Assembly: GCA_938015425.1 (NCBI GenBank)
Contig: CALLPQ010000113.1
Span: forward strand, 1 to 44,798
Source of the DNA: an uncultured Parvularculaceae bacterium
Lineage (GTDB): Bacteria > Pseudomonadota > Alphaproteobacteria > Caulobacterales > Parvularculaceae
Length of the DNA: 44,798 nucleotides
Direction: 5' to 3'
Part shown: positions 20,597 to 31,039 of the stretch, piece by piece
How positions within the stretch are numbered: the stretch's first letter is position 1
Layout: each line of letters opens with the position of its first letter
The notes under the pieces: generated by a model
Told to the model about the DNA's origin: nothing
Seen by the model: the letters and a program-made list of their open reading frames with translations, nothing else
The model's database searches: none
Program-made: the position numbers and the translations under genes

Positions 20597-22288
20597 GTGG
20601 ATAAGATGAGTAATTTCTGGATGTCGAGGATTTGGTGCCCTGTTGGCACGCTCAAAACACCTCGTTCCTTTCTTTTGTTATGGCTTGTGAGTGTGGCCAT
20701 TATTACGTCCTTCATGGTTTACCCCGCAAAGGCGTCTGATTTTATTGGTCTCCGATTCGGGCCAAATGGAGATAAAACACGTATAGTCTTTGACCTTAAA
20801 GGGGCACCGGTTTTTACTATATCAGGGGATGATGATGGTAATGGGCGGCTCTTTTTGGATTTTCAAGATATGCGCACGGGACCAGAAGGTATTAACGGCT
20901 TTGCCGGTAAGGGCCATGTGGGCCGATATCAATATAGCCCGAATATAAATAATAGAACCCGGTTTGTGGTTGACCTAAAGCGGACCGCCAAGATTAAGGA
21001 TATCTTTGTTCTTGAGCCAAAAGGCGGGGTTAAAAAGCACCGTTTGGTGATTGACCTTGAAACGGCCTCCATGGCTGGTTTTTTAAATTCCTTGGCGGTG
21101 TCCTCTTCAAAAACACGGGCCTTTGCGCCCGCCCAATCTGCCCCGCAAAATCAAACCCTATTGACGAATAAAAGACCAATCGCCCCGAAAATAGCACCCA
21201 CTACGCCTGTTACCTCAAAAAATCGGCCAGAAGTACAAGATCAATCAAGGGGACCAAGAGTTGCCAATAGGGGTCGGGCTGACATCAAGGAACCAAGTTT
21301 GAAGCCAATCGCGAGGCTTAGTGTACGCCCCGCTGAAACATTACCAGTTGGTCCCGTAAGCGGGCAAAAGGTAACACCGCCACGCACCGTAGTTGATATT
21401 TTGAATGCGGAAGCGGCCTCAAAAGCTAATAATCCAGATGTTAATAGTTTAGGGGGGCCACCTTTAAACAATCAACGCGTCGTGGGAAATAGCTTTAAAA
21501 GCGCTAACCCCAACTCCTTAATATCGAATAATAATACCAATTCTGTTTTAAAAGCGGCTCCGGCCAAGGTTACTATTGTTATTGACCCCGGTCATGGCGG
21601 GCGTGACCCCGGTGCATTGGGAAAATATAACAAAGCCACAAAATCAAGAACGTATGAAAGCCATGTGAATTTGGCCGCGGCGCAAACTCTTGCACGTATC
21701 TTAAGAAAACGCGGGGCGTATAATGTGGTTTTAACGCGAAATAATGACACAAGGGTGGACCTTGAACGACGCTCTGAAGTTGCCAGAGACGTAAATGCAG
21801 ATTTGTTTATCTCCCTGCATGCGGACGGGAATGATAATAAAGAATTGCGCGGGAGTTCAGTCTATACCCTGTCGGAAGAGGGGTCTAAACGGTCGATCTT
21901 GGAAGCGCAGGCCCAAGAAAGTTACAAAGTCTATAATGTGGATATTGCCACTGTCTCTCCTGACCTTGAGGCGACTTTGTTTGGGGTTGCCCAATCCTAT
22001 ACTCAAACTGAAAATAGCAAATTTGCCAACATATTGCTTGCTAATCTGGGCAAAGTTGTGCCTTTGGTGAAAAATGCCCAACGAAGTGATGACCTGAAAG
22101 TGCTGTTACGCCCTGATGTGCCGGCGGTATTGTTGGAAATGGCGTTTATTTCTAACGAGCAGGATGAAAAAAATCTAAAATCAACTAAATGGCGAAATCG
22201 CACGATGGGCGCCGTTGCTGACGCTATTGACGCTTATTTTGTAGAAAAACGGGCGTCGGAGCAGGTTATCGTGCGGGAAACGAACTAA
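20597..22288 (+). CDS. amiC: N-acetylmuramoyl-L-alanine amidase (AmiC type, AMIN + Amidase_3)
   Basis: This periplasmic zinc amidase cuts the amide bond between MurNAc and the stem peptide, chiefly during septum splitting. The 563 residues begin at GTG 20597; the ATG at 20606 is an equally plausible start. Order: signal or anchor segment (about 23-46), AMIN peptidoglycan-targeting domain from SDFIGLRFGPNGDKTRIVF (about 47-155), a Pro/Asn/Ser-rich linker of some 170 residues, then the Amidase_3 domain. Zinc ligands are His333 (DPGHGGRDPGA), Glu354 (YESHVN) and His408 (SLHAD), with catalytic Glu514 (LLEMAFISN). The PBP1A gene follows on the same strand, the layout seen beside rne in other alphaproteobacteria, which pairs a wall hydrolase with a wall synthase. 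Confidence 0.95.
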   Translation: MDKMSNFWMSRIWCPVGTLKTPRSFLLLWLVSVAIITSFMVYPAKASDFIGLRFGPNGDKTRIVFDLKGAPVFTISGDDDGNGRLFLDFQDMRTGPEGINGFAGKGHVGRYQYSPNINNRTRFVVDLKRTAKIKDIFVLEPKGGVKKHRLVIDLETASMAGFLNSLAVSSSKTRAFAPAQSAPQNQTLLTNKRPIAPKIAPTTPVTSKNRPEVQDQSRGPRVANRGRADIKEPSLKPIARLSVRPAETLPVGPVSGQKVTPPRTVVDILNAEAASKANNPDVNSLGGPPLNNQRVVGNSFKSANPNSLISNNNTNSVLKAAPAKVTIVIDPGHGGRDPGALGKYNKATKSRTYESHVNLAAAQTLARILRKRGAYNVVLTRNNDTRVDLERRSEVARDVNADLFISLHADGNDNKELRGSSVYTLSEEGSKRSILEAQAQESYKVYNVDIATVSPDLEATLFGVAQSYTQTENSKFANILLANLGKVVPLVKNAQRSDDLKVLLRPDVPAVLLEMAFISNEQDEKNLKSTKWRNRTMGAVADAIDAYFVEKRASEQVIVRETN

Positions 22289-22438
22289 AGTTTAATTATG
22301 GAGCGTAATTGCTTCAAACTTTTGTCGTTTTTATCCCTTAATCTTCTGATCTAATTCTTTTCATCAAAGCCGGATTAAGTGTAGACTTTAGCTAAAGTAG
22401 AGCCGCGTACGAGCGAGTGTAGAAATAGGCAGTATCCT

Positions 22439-25063
22439 ATGAATGACGAGACCAAAACCCCGCCGCCATTAGATGAGACAATGGATGAGAGTGCCCGTTC
22501 AAGTAAGGCCTCCGCTACCGGTTTGGCGGCGGATCACCGTGACTATGATGAGCAACCCCGAAAGCGCTCAGCGTGGGGCTTGTTCTTCAAATTCATCGGT
22601 TTTTCAATCGGCTTGGGTTTGGTGGCGACCGTCGGGATCGTTATTTTTGCTGCGATCTATTTTAATGATTTAAGTAAAACCTTGCCGGATTACGATAGTC
22701 TTGCGGAATATAAACCGGCTGTCTCGACCCGCGTTTATGCAGGAGACGGATCATTGGTTGCAGAATTTGCAACTGAAAGTCGTTTATTTGTGCCGATTGA
22801 ATCTATTCCAGAACATGTAAAAAACGCATTTATTTCGGCTGAGGATCAGCGCTTTTATACCCATAACGGGCTTGATTATTACGGTATTGCGCGGGGGATG
22901 GTTTATCAAAACTTGATGAACAAGATTTTGCGCCGCAATCGCCGATTAATCGGGGCGTCAACAATTACCCAACAAGTGGCCAAGAACTTTAAACTATCGA
23001 GCGAGCAAAGTATTGAACGCAAGATGAAGGAATGGTTGCTAGCGCGGCGAATTGAAAAAACTTTCACTAAGGATCAAATATTAGAACTTTATCTAAACGA
23101 GATATATTTGGGCAATCGCGCCTATGGGGTGGCGGCGGCGGCATTAAACTATTTTGATAAACCTTTGGCTGATTTAACCATTGACGAGGCGGCTTATCTT
23201 GCGGTTCTACCAAAAGGCCCCAGTAATTATCATCCTGTGCGCCGTACAGAAAATGCGGTGGGGCGGCGCAATTGGGTTATTGGGCGTATGCTGGATGACG
23301 AGGTGATTGATCAGCAAACAGCTGATAAAGCCCGTGAAGCCCCATTTGAAGCAAAGCTTGCTCCGCCTCTTGGGGCTAGGGAATGGGCAACGGAATATTT
23401 TGCAGAACAGGTGCGTAAAGAAGCTGTCTCTTTATATGGTGTGGACGGATTATATAATGGCGGTCTTGCGGTGCGTACAACTTTGCAGCCCAAGCTTCAA
23501 CGTGCTGCAGGTGTTGCCCTTAGGCGATGGTTGGTCGAATATGATATGCGTCACGGATGGCGTGGTCCCTTGGCCAATATTCCGGTGGGGAATAATTGGC
23601 AAGAGGCGTTTAAAGAAGAAGCAAGAATATTGTCGGATAAGAAGCTGATCGGTGATGATCTGTCCCCGTGGCGACCCGCGCTTGTTTTGTCAGTTGTTAA
23701 TGATCGAGCAGAAATCGGTTTTAATGATGGCACAAAAGGCACAATCCCTATGGAGGGGCTGAGTTGGGCCAAGAAACATATTACTGTCAATCAACAAGGT
23801 GAAGAGGTTGCAAAAGCAACCGAGGTTTTGGCGCGCGGTGATATTATTTTTGCGGAGCCAATGACGGATACGCCAGAAAAAACGGCAAAGCCCGGTACTT
23901 TCTTTTTGCGTCAGATACCGGCAATCAATGGCGGCTTTGTCGCTATGGATCCGCACACAGGTCGGGTTCAGGCTTTGGTGGGTGGGTTTTCTTTTCAGCT
24001 ATCAGAATTTAACCGCGCTATTCAGGCACGACGCCAACCGGGATCAACGTTTAAACCGTTTATCTATTCATTAGCCTTGGATAAAGGGTATTCGCCGTCT
24101 TCATTGGTGCTTGACGCGCCTTTCGTTGCCCCGACCGTTAATGGAGATTGGTGGCGACCCGGTAACTATGTTGAGGGTACATTTAGTGGTGCCAGCACTT
24201 TGCGCCATGGCATAGAAAGATCACGTAATACTATGACAGCTCGCCTTGCCCAGGATTTGGGTATCGGGCCGATTATCGATTATGTAAAACGGTTTGATCT
24301 GGCTGAGCGATTACCGCGTGAGCTTGCAATTTCATTAGGATCGGGGGAGACAACATTGTTGAAAATAACGTCTGCCTATTCTGTTTTCGTGAATGGCGGC
24401 AAGCAAATTGAACCTGTTTTGATCGATCGTATCCAAGACCGTGATGGCAAAACAGTGTTCCGCCGTGATATGCGCGCATGTGATGCGTGTAATGTGGAAA
24501 AATGGGAAGGGCAAGAAGAGCCCACCTTAATTGACCCTCGAGAACAAGTTCTTGATCCGCGTACGGCCTATCAAATGGTTTCTATACTGGAAGGTGTGGT
24601 GCGTCGGGGCACGGGCTCTGCTGTGCGCCGTGTATTGGATAAGCCGACAGCTGGTAAAACCGGCACCACGAATGATTATAAAGATGCGTGGTTTGTTGGT
24701 TTTTCCCCTGATTTAGCTGCAGGGGTTTATGTAGGGTTTGATTTACCGCGCTCTCTTGGTGTTGGTGAAGCGGGCGGTAAGGTTGCCGCGCCGATTTTTG
24801 CGGACTTTATGACAACGGCTTTGGAAGAGCAAAACGGCATTCCGTTTCGGGTACCGTCAGGTGTGCGTCTTGTTCGGGTAAATGGCAAAACCGGTTTGCC
24901 AGCAAGACCAGGGGACCGCGATGTTGTTTTGGAAGCGTTCAAATCCGAAGACCGGATTGGTGATCAAAAAGTCCTTGATGGATCTTCTACATTTGACCCT
25001 TTAAGTTCGGCCCCTGGACGCCCCGGTGATGTGGAAGATGAAGGCCTTGGCGGTGTTTATTAA
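22439..25063 (+). CDS. mrcA: Penicillin-binding protein 1A (bifunctional class A PBP)
   Basis: PBP1A polymerises lipid II into glycan strands and crosslinks the peptides at the outer face of the inner membrane. The 874-residue protein has a cytoplasmic tail, one membrane segment (about 47-75), and a GT51 transglycosylase domain with catalytic Glu135 (ISAEDQRFY) and GASTITQQVAKNF. An OB-like insert comes next. The transpeptidase domain carries Ser536-x-x-Lys539 (GSTFKPF), Ser595-Arg-Asn597 and Lys740-Thr-Gly. All catalytic motifs are intact. It starts 150 bp after amiC and is followed by prfB. I use mrcA for the family; ponA is the name used in some relatives. Confidence 0.96.
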   Translation: MNDETKTPPPLDETMDESARSSKASATGLAADHRDYDEQPRKRSAWGLFFKFIGFSIGLGLVATVGIVIFAAIYFNDLSKTLPDYDSLAEYKPAVSTRVYAGDGSLVAEFATESRLFVPIESIPEHVKNAFISAEDQRFYTHNGLDYYGIARGMVYQNLMNKILRRNRRLIGASTITQQVAKNFKLSSEQSIERKMKEWLLARRIEKTFTKDQILELYLNEIYLGNRAYGVAAAALNYFDKPLADLTIDEAAYLAVLPKGPSNYHPVRRTENAVGRRNWVIGRMLDDEVIDQQTADKAREAPFEAKLAPPLGAREWATEYFAEQVRKEAVSLYGVDGLYNGGLAVRTTLQPKLQRAAGVALRRWLVEYDMRHGWRGPLANIPVGNNWQEAFKEEARILSDKKLIGDDLSPWRPALVLSVVNDRAEIGFNDGTKGTIPMEGLSWAKKHITVNQQGEEVAKATEVLARGDIIFAEPMTDTPEKTAKPGTFFLRQIPAINGGFVAMDPHTGRVQALVGGFSFQLSEFNRAIQARRQPGSTFKPFIYSLALDKGYSPSSLVLDAPFVAPTVNGDWWRPGNYVEGTFSGASTLRHGIERSRNTMTARLAQDLGIGPIIDYVKRFDLAERLPRELAISLGSGETTLLKITSAYSVFVNGGKQIEPVLIDRIQDRDGKTVFRRDMRACDACNVEKWEGQEEPTLIDPREQVLDPRTAYQMVSILEGVVRRGTGSAVRRVLDKPTAGKTGTTNDYKDAWFVGFSPDLAAGVYVGFDLPRSLGVGEAGGKVAAPIFADFMTTALEEQNGIPFRVPSGVRLVRVNGKTGLPARPGDRDVVLEAFKSEDRIGDQKVLDGSSTFDPLSSAPGRPGDVEDEGLGGVY

Positions 25064-25242
25064 GACCTTATATTCTCGATTACCAATAGGCACCGTTTAA
25101 CGGATTTTTATCTAAAGGCTAAATATTGTATTTATCATTTCATGATTGCGATGTGCGTGCGAACATATTAGATGATGTAACTGGTGCTTATTATGGCATT
25201 TCAAACATTATTTTTAATCTGCTATAATTTTGGAATATAATC

Positions 25243-26347
25243 ATGCGTGCAGAGATTATTACTTTATCAGAAGAGATCAAACAGTCTGTTGAGCTGTTAA
25301 GGAGGCGTCTTTGACTGGGATGTCGCTCAAAAAAAATTAGCCGAGTTAAACATTCAGGCTGAGGCCCCTGGTTTGTGGGATGATCCGGCTGCGGCGCAAT
25401 CATTAATGCAAGAGCGTAATGCCCTAGAGACGCAGATTAATGCGGTGGGGGAGATCAGTGAAGAACTTGATGATATATGGGCTTTGGCCGAGATGGCCGA
25501 AGAAGAAAAAGATGAGACCAGCCTTGATGAAGCACAATCCATGATGGAAGGCTTGGCCAAACGGTCCTCCAAGGCGGAAATTGAAGCTTTATTATCTGGT
25601 GAGGCTGATGCTAATGACTGCTTTATTGAAATTCATGCAGGGGCGGGGGGCACAGAATCCAATGATTGGGCAGCAATGTTATTGCGAATGTATGTGCGTT
25701 GGGCCCAAAAAACCGGCTATAAAGTTGAAGTGATTGAAGAACTTGCGGGTGATGAAGTCGGTATTAAGTCAGCGACTATTCAGGTGAAGGGGTTTAATGC
25801 CTATGGTTGGCTTAAAACAGAATCAGGGGTGCACAGATTAGTGCGTATTTCGCCATTTGATTCTAACGCTAAACGCCACACTTCTTTTGCATCTGCTTGG
25901 GTCTATCCGGTTATTGATGACCGGATAGAAATTGACGTGGCGGAAAGCGATTGCCGGATTGATACTTATCGTGCTTCCGGCGCGGGGGGACAACATGTGA
26001 ATACAACGGACTCAGCCGTGCGGATCACCCATGTGCCGATGGGTATTGTTGTGCAATGTCAAAACCAGCGCTCCCAACATAAAAACCGAGCAACCGCGTG
26101 GGATATGTTGCGTGCACGTCTTTATGAGGCAGAGCTGCAAAAGCGGGAAGAAGAGGCGCAAGAAACCAATGCCCAAAAAACAGATATTGGGTGGGGGCAC
26201 CAAATTCGCTCCTATGTGATGCAACCCTATCAGATGGTTAAAGATCTGCGCACTAAGGTTGAAAGTCCAAGCCCTGATCAAGTGCTTGATGGTGATCTTG
26301 ATCAGTTTATGTCCGCAGCTTTGGCCCAGCGCGTTACCGGCGGCTAA
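25243..26347 (+). CDS. prfB: Peptide chain release factor 2, with programmed +1 frameshift
   Basis: RF2 releases finished proteins at UGA and UAA. Translation starts at ATG 25243 and runs 23 codons to an in-frame TGA at 25312-25314. A +1 shift on CTT TGA C moves to the frame that continues with DWDVAQKKLAELN and ends at 26347, giving about 367 residues, the normal RF2 length. Reading only the longer downstream frame would lose the N-terminus. Family motifs are the stop-codon-reading SPF in RISPFDSN and the catalytic GGQ in GAGGQHVNTTDS. The gene order amiC - PBP1A - prfB is conserved in relatives. A weak hairpin (26368-26386) follows, before the converging sucB. Confidence 0.97.
25300..25315 (+). 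promoter_or_regulatory. prfB autoregulatory frameshift signal
   Basis: AGGAGG (25300-25305) lies three bases before CTT TGA C (25309-25315), the same internal Shine-Dalgarno, spacing and slip site as in E. coli prfB. When RF2 is scarce the ribosome pauses at TGA and shifts +1, making more RF2. This is known biology, seen here directly. Confidence 0.97.
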
Positions 26348-26367
26348 AGCATAAGTGGGCACCAGTT

Positions 26368-26386
26368 AAACGGCTTCCGGCCGTTT
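26368..26386. terminator. Weak hairpin between convergent prfB and sucB
   Basis: A 7-bp stem, AAACGGC / GCCGTTT, with a 5-base loop and CTCTT on its right side sits in the 64-bp gap between the two stop codons. The T-run is poor, so termination here is uncertain. Confidence 0.45.
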
Positions 26387-26411
26387 CTCTTGAAATGTTT
26401 CTAGCAAAACC

Positions 26412-27950
26412 TTACAGATCAAGTAGTAAACGTTGAGGATCTTCAAGATTTTCTTTCACCCGTACAAGGAATGTTACAGCGCCTTTCCCATCAACAATAC
26501 GGTGATCGTAGGATAGTGCCAGATACATCATTGGCCGAATAACCACTTGGTCTCCTCGCACCACGGGGCGTTTTTCGATGCGATGCATACCAAGAATGCC
26601 CGATTGAGGTAGGTTTAATATCGGGGTTGATAATAGTGATCCATAAATACCGCCATTTGAAATGGTAAAGGTACCCCCTTGCATTTCAGCGAGTGAAAGT
26701 TTGCCTTCTCTGGCTTTTTTCCCATAGGCGGCAATGGATAGTTCAACATCGGCCAATGACATCTCATCCGCATCGCGCAATACGGGCACAACAAGACCGC
26801 GATCTGAACCGACAGCCACACCGACATCATAATGGTTTTTATAGATGATGTCGCTGCCATCTATTTCAGCATTGACATCTGGCACTTCTTTTAGGGCGTG
26901 CACACAAGCTTTAACAAAGAAAGACATAAAACCGAGCTTGATACCGTGTTTTTTTGCAAACAAGTCTTTATACTGAGCCCTTGTTTCCATGATCGCAGTC
27001 ATATCCACATCATTGAATGTGGTGAGCATGGCTGCTGTATCTTGGGATTCTTTAAGCCGTCGGGCAATGGTCTGGCGCAAGCGTGTCATGCGCACGCGTT
27101 CTTCGCGGACTTCATTGCTTTGGCTATGGCGGGCTGTTGTCGTCGGTGCGTTAATGGCGGATAGGGCGTCACCTTTGGTGATACGCCCGCCTTTGCCGCT
27201 CCCTTGAATGGCATTGGCGTCTAGACCTTGTTCTGCGATTACGCGGCGCGGCGCAGGCGAAAGCCCATTATTATTTGCATTAGGTGGGGGCGTTGCCCCA
27301 GTCTTTCCCGAAGTTGGAGTATTACCTGAAGTTGAAGTGTTACTTGATGTTGAAGTGGCACCAGCTTCAATTGTTGCCAGTAATGCGCCGACCTGCACCA
27401 CATCACCTTCTTTAGCATCCATTGATTTAATAACCCCAGAAGCAGGTGCAGAAATATCCATAGCCGCTTTATCTGTCTCTAGGCTGATGATTGCTTCGTC
27501 CAGAGATACAGTATCGCCAACATTTTTTAATATCTCGCCAACCTCTGCTTCGGTTACACTTTCACCGGCTTGGGGGACTAATATTTTAATAATTTCGCCG
27601 CTGCCGGTTGATTTTGCGGGTGCGGATTTTTCGGGTGAGCTTGCACTCTTCGGGCTAGATGACTTTTTGGAGGGTTTTTTAGCAGTTTGCGCGGGAGCCG
27701 TTTTTGAGACACTCCCTTCTTCTAAAAATCCGAGTAATGCATTAACTTCCACATTGTCACCCTCTTGGGCGCTAATGCCAGATAAAACGCCAGACGCGGG
27801 GGCAGGCACTTCTACTGAGACTTTGTCGGTCTCTAATTCCACCAAAGGTTCGTCAGCATTCACTGCATCCCCCTCATTTTTTAGCCAGCGCGCAATTGTC
27901 GCTTCGGTAACAGATTCGCCCAGTGCTGGAACGCGGATTTCGGTCGCCAT
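26412..27950 (-). CDS. sucB: 2-oxoglutarate dehydrogenase E2 (dihydrolipoyl succinyltransferase), two lipoyl domains
   Basis: E2 is the core of the 2-oxoglutarate dehydrogenase complex and passes the succinyl group from E1 to coenzyme A. The 512 residues hold two lipoyl domains with lipoylated Lys43 ([11 protein letters not shown]) and Lys161 ([11 protein letters not shown]). Each is followed by an Ala/Lys/Ser or Thr/Gly-rich linker, then a peripheral-subunit-binding domain (about 230-262) and the catalytic domain with His483 and Asp487 in YDHRIVDG. Most SucB proteins have one lipoyl domain and about 400 residues; a two-domain form occurs in some alphaproteobacteria. It lies 41 bp downstream of sucA and is surely co-transcribed. 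No E3 (lpd) gene follows. Confidence 0.96.
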   Translation of the reverse strand: MATEIRVPALGESVTEATIARWLKNEGDAVNADEPLVELETDKVSVEVPAPASGVLSGISAQEGDNVEVNALLGFLEEGSVSKTAPAQTAKKPSKKSSSPKSASSPEKSAPAKSTGSGEIIKILVPQAGESVTEAEVGEILKNVGDTVSLDEAIISLETDKAAMDISAPASGVIKSMDAKEGDVVQVGALLATIEAGATSTSSNTSTSGNTPTSGKTGATPPPNANNNGLSPAPRRVIAEQGLDANAIQGSGKGGRITKGDALSAINAPTTTARHSQSNEVREERVRMTRLRQTIARRLKESQDTAAMLTTFNDVDMTAIMETRAQYKDLFAKKHGIKLGFMSFFVKACVHALKEVPDVNAEIDGSDIIYKNHYDVGVAVGSDRGLVVPVLRDADEMSLADVELSIAAYGKKAREGKLSLAEMQGGTFTISNGGIYGSLLSTPILNLPQSGILGMHRIEKRPVVRGDQVVIRPMMYLALSYDHRIVDGKGAVTFLVRVKENLEDPQRLLLDL

Positions 27951-27991
27951 ATTTTTCTCCTATGACCTGATTTATTTTTTGAGAGCCTGAT

Positions 27992-30900
27992 CTATTTCTT
28001 GATCGTCAGGGCCTCATTCAAAAACTCTTTTAACTCGACTTGGTGTCTACTCATCAAACCTGTTGCCGGTGACGCAGCGGCAGGGCGACCAACATATTGT
28101 GGCCGATTATGTTTTGCTTTAATTTGCTTAAGGGACCATTCAATGTTTGGTTCGATAAAAGTCCAAGCGCCCATATTTTTGGGCTCTTCTTGACACCAGA
28201 TAATTTCAGCGTTTTTAAACCGGGAAAGTTCCGTATTGATAGAATGAAACGGGTAGGGATAAAATTGTTCGACCCGTAAAAGATAGATATCAGTTATGCC
28301 GCGTTTCTCGCGTTCCTCTAATAAGTCATAATAGACTTTACCTGAGCACATAACGACGCGTTTAATTTTACCATCGGCTTGTAATTTAATGGTGGAGCCA
28401 GGGCGGTATTCTGCATCATCCCATAAAATACGGTGGAAAGATGATCCCGGTCCCATTTCCTCAATCGTGGCGACACATTTTTTATGACGTAATAAAGATT
28501 TTGGCGTCATTATAACAAGGGGTTTTCGGAAGTTCCGGCGCATCTGACGGCGTAAAATATGGAAATAATTCGCGGGTGTTGTGCAATTAGCAACCTGCAT
28601 GTTATCTTGCGCACAAAGCTGTAAGAAGCGTTCTAACCGTGCGGAAGAATGCTCCGGCCCCTGACCTTCATAGCCGTGAGGCAACAGCAGCACAAGGCCG
28701 CTCATGCGCAGCCATTTACGTTCACCCGAAGAGAGGAATTGATCAATAATAACCTGTGCGCCGTTTGCAAAATCACCAAACTGCCCTTCCCATAAGACCA
28801 TGGCTTGGGGATTAGTGAGGGAATATCCATATTCAAACCCCATTACCGCAAATTCGGACAGGTTTGAATCGTGTACTTCAAAGGTTGCGTTTGATTCGTT
28901 TAAGTTTGCCAAGGGCGTATGGGTGGCCTCGGATTCTTGATCGATAAATACAGCGTGACGCTGGGAGAAAGTGCCCCGTCTTGAGTCTTGTCCGGAAAGC
29001 CTAACATCGAAGCCGTCTTTTAATAATGTGCCAAAGGCTAATGCTTCGGCTGTGGCCCAGTCAATATTTTGCCCTTCCTCGATCATTTTGGCTTTTTGTT
29101 TCAAAACCCGTTTGAGGGTTCTGTGAATTTGAAAATTATCGGGATATTGGGTCAGTTGTTCGCCAATTGATTTTAAACTATCAAGGTCCATGGCTGTATC
29201 GCCGCGACGATCATCATCCTTGGGGGGAACAAATCCGGCCCAGTTACCATCCAGCCAGTCAGCTTTATTTGGTTTGAAGTTACTGCCCGCTTCAAATTCC
29301 TCACTTAAAAATGTCCGGAATTTATTGCGCTCGTTTTCTTCCCATTCGGCGTCAATTACACCTTCTTGCAAAAGGCGCCCGCCATAGATTTCGCGGCTAG
29401 AGCGTTGGTCGCGTATTTTGCGATACATTAGGGGTTGCGTGAAACTGGGCTCATCCCCTTCATTATGTCCAAACCGGCGATAGCAAAACATGTCGATAAC
29501 CACATCATTACCAAATTGCTGGCGATATTCTGTGGCAATTTTGGCGGCGTAAACCACCGCCTCAGGGTCATCACCATTAACATGAAGGATAGGGGCTTCA
29601 ATCATTTTCGCCACATCGGAAGGGTAAGGCGATGATCGCGAAAAGTTTGGAGACGTTGTGAACCCGATTTGATTGTTCACAATAAAGTGGATAGTGCCGC
29701 CGGCTTGATAGCCGCGCAATCCGGAAAACCCGAGACCTTCAGCCACGACCCCTTGGCCTGCAAAAGCGGCATCGCCATGAAGCAGTAGGGGGAGTACTTC
29801 ATAACGGTGTCTTGCGGTGTCCGCATCTTGACGCTTCATAAGGTCTTGTTTGGCGCGGGCTTTGCCGATTACGACGGGATTAACAGCTTCGAGGTGGGAT
29901 GGATTTGCCGCTAATGATAGGTGTACGTCATTATCATCAAAGCTCCTGTCAGAAGATGCGCCTAAGTGATACTTAACATCACCAGAACCGGCAACGTCTT
30001 CAGGGGTTACGGACCCCCCTTGAAATTCGTGAAAAATATGATGATAGGGCTTGCCCATCACAGCGGCTAAAACATTAAGGCGCCCACGGTGGGGCATGCC
30101 GATGATAATGTCTTTCACGCCCATGGCACCGCCACGTTTTATAATTTGCTCAAGGGCGGGAACCATGGCCTCGCCGCCATCAATACCAAAGCGTTTTGTG
30201 CCCGTGTATTTTGTGTTTAGAAAATTTTCAAACCCTTCAGCTTCAATTAGCTTTTTAAGAATGGCTTTTTTGCCTTCATTTGTGAAGCTTATGTCTTTAT
30301 CGGGGCCTTCAATACGGTGTTGAATCCACTTTTTTTGATCCGGATCCGTGATGTGCATAAATTCTACCGCGAAAGTCCCGCAATAGGTTTTCTTCAAGAT
30401 GGTCAGGATTTGATTTAAAGTTGCTGTTTCCAAACCAAGCACATGATCGATAAAAATGGGTCGATCATAATCATCAGAGCTAAAACCATAGGTAGCCGGA
30501 TCAAGTTCAGGGTGCACAGTCTTTTGTTGAATACCAAGAGGGTCGAGATCAGCAATCAGATGTCCACGAATTCTATAGGCACGGATTAACATGAGCGCGC
30601 GTAAACTATCTTTGGTTGCACTTAAGATGTCTTCATTACTGGCTGCCGCGTTTTTATTGCCTTTACGCTTATCGAGCTTCTCGGATAATGCGCGTTCAAC
30701 CGCATCCCAGTCACCGTCCAGCAAGGCGCTTGCTTCATTATTGGCTTTAGGCGGCCAGTCATTTCGTTTCCAGCTTGGGCCGGTGACGATGGTGCGGGCT
30801 TCTTGCTCGCTACTATCTGGCTGGTTTATGTTTAAACTTTGAAAATAAGATTGCCATTGGGGACTAACGCTTTGGGGGTCTTTTTTAAAGTCTGCATAAA

Positions 30901-31039
30901 GGGCATCAAGGTAAACGCTATTAACGCCGGATAAAGGACTAAGGAGGTCTGATTGCTCTCGAGACTGATTTGGAGGAGAAGCCTGATCTCTGGAAGATTG
31001 GGGTTGATGGCTAGGGGCGTGTTTTTGGTCTTGGGCCAT
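27992..31039 (-). CDS. sucA: 2-oxoglutarate dehydrogenase E1
   Basis: This thiamine-diphosphate enzyme decarboxylates 2-oxoglutarate and succinylates the lipoyl arm of E2. The 1015 residues include a low-complexity Gln/Ser-rich N-terminus (about 1-35), the E1 N-terminal helix that binds the complex (VYLDALYADFKKDP), and GMPHRGRLNVLA. The cofactor-binding stretch GDAAFAGQGVVAEGLG and NNQIGFTT follow, and the transketolase-like C-domain completes it. Length is slightly above the usual 930-1000 because of the N-terminal tail. Transcription order is sucD, sucA, sucB, though the 437-bp gap before sucA suggests it may also have its own promoter. Confidence 0.97.
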   Translation of the reverse strand: MAQDQKHAPSHQPQSSRDQASPPNQSREQSDLLSPLSGVNSVYLDALYADFKKDPQSVSPQWQSYFQSLNINQPDSSEQEARTIVTGPSWKRNDWPPKANNEASALLDGDWDAVERALSEKLDKRKGNKNAAASNEDILSATKDSLRALMLIRAYRIRGHLIADLDPLGIQQKTVHPELDPATYGFSSDDYDRPIFIDHVLGLETATLNQILTILKKTYCGTFAVEFMHITDPDQKKWIQHRIEGPDKDISFTNEGKKAILKKLIEAEGFENFLNTKYTGTKRFGIDGGEAMVPALEQIIKRGGAMGVKDIIIGMPHRGRLNVLAAVMGKPYHHIFHEFQGGSVTPEDVAGSGDVKYHLGASSDRSFDDNDVHLSLAANPSHLEAVNPVVIGKARAKQDLMKRQDADTARHRYEVLPLLLHGDAAFAGQGVVAEGLGFSGLRGYQAGGTIHFIVNNQIGFTTSPNFSRSSPYPSDVAKMIEAPILHVNGDDPEAVVYAAKIATEYRQQFGNDVVIDMFCYRRFGHNEGDEPSFTQPLMYRKIRDQRSSREIYGGRLLQEGVIDAEWEENERNKFRTFLSEEFEAGSNFKPNKADWLDGNWAGFVPPKDDDRRGDTAMDLDSLKSIGEQLTQYPDNFQIHRTLKRVLKQKAKMIEEGQNIDWATAEALAFGTLLKDGFDVRLSGQDSRRGTFSQRHAVFIDQESEATHTPLANLNESNATFEVHDSNLSEFAVMGFEYGYSLTNPQAMVLWEGQFGDFANGAQVIIDQFLSSGERKWLRMSGLVLLLPHGYEGQGPEHSSARLERFLQLCAQDNMQVANCTTPANYFHILRRQMRRNFRKPLVIMTPKSLLRHKKCVATIEEMGPGSSFHRILWDDAEYRPGSTIKLQADGKIKRVVMCSGKVYYDLLEEREKRGITDIYLLRVEQFYPYPFHSINTELSRFKNAEIIWCQEEPKNMGAWTFIEPNIEWSLKQIKAKHNRPQYVGRPAAASPATGLMSRHQVELKEFLNEALTIKK

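Noticed and set aside
27208-27990. A 260-codon plus-strand frame antisense to sucB
   Set aside because: It is the mirror of the Ala/Pro/Ser-rich lipoyl and linker codons and has no independent support.
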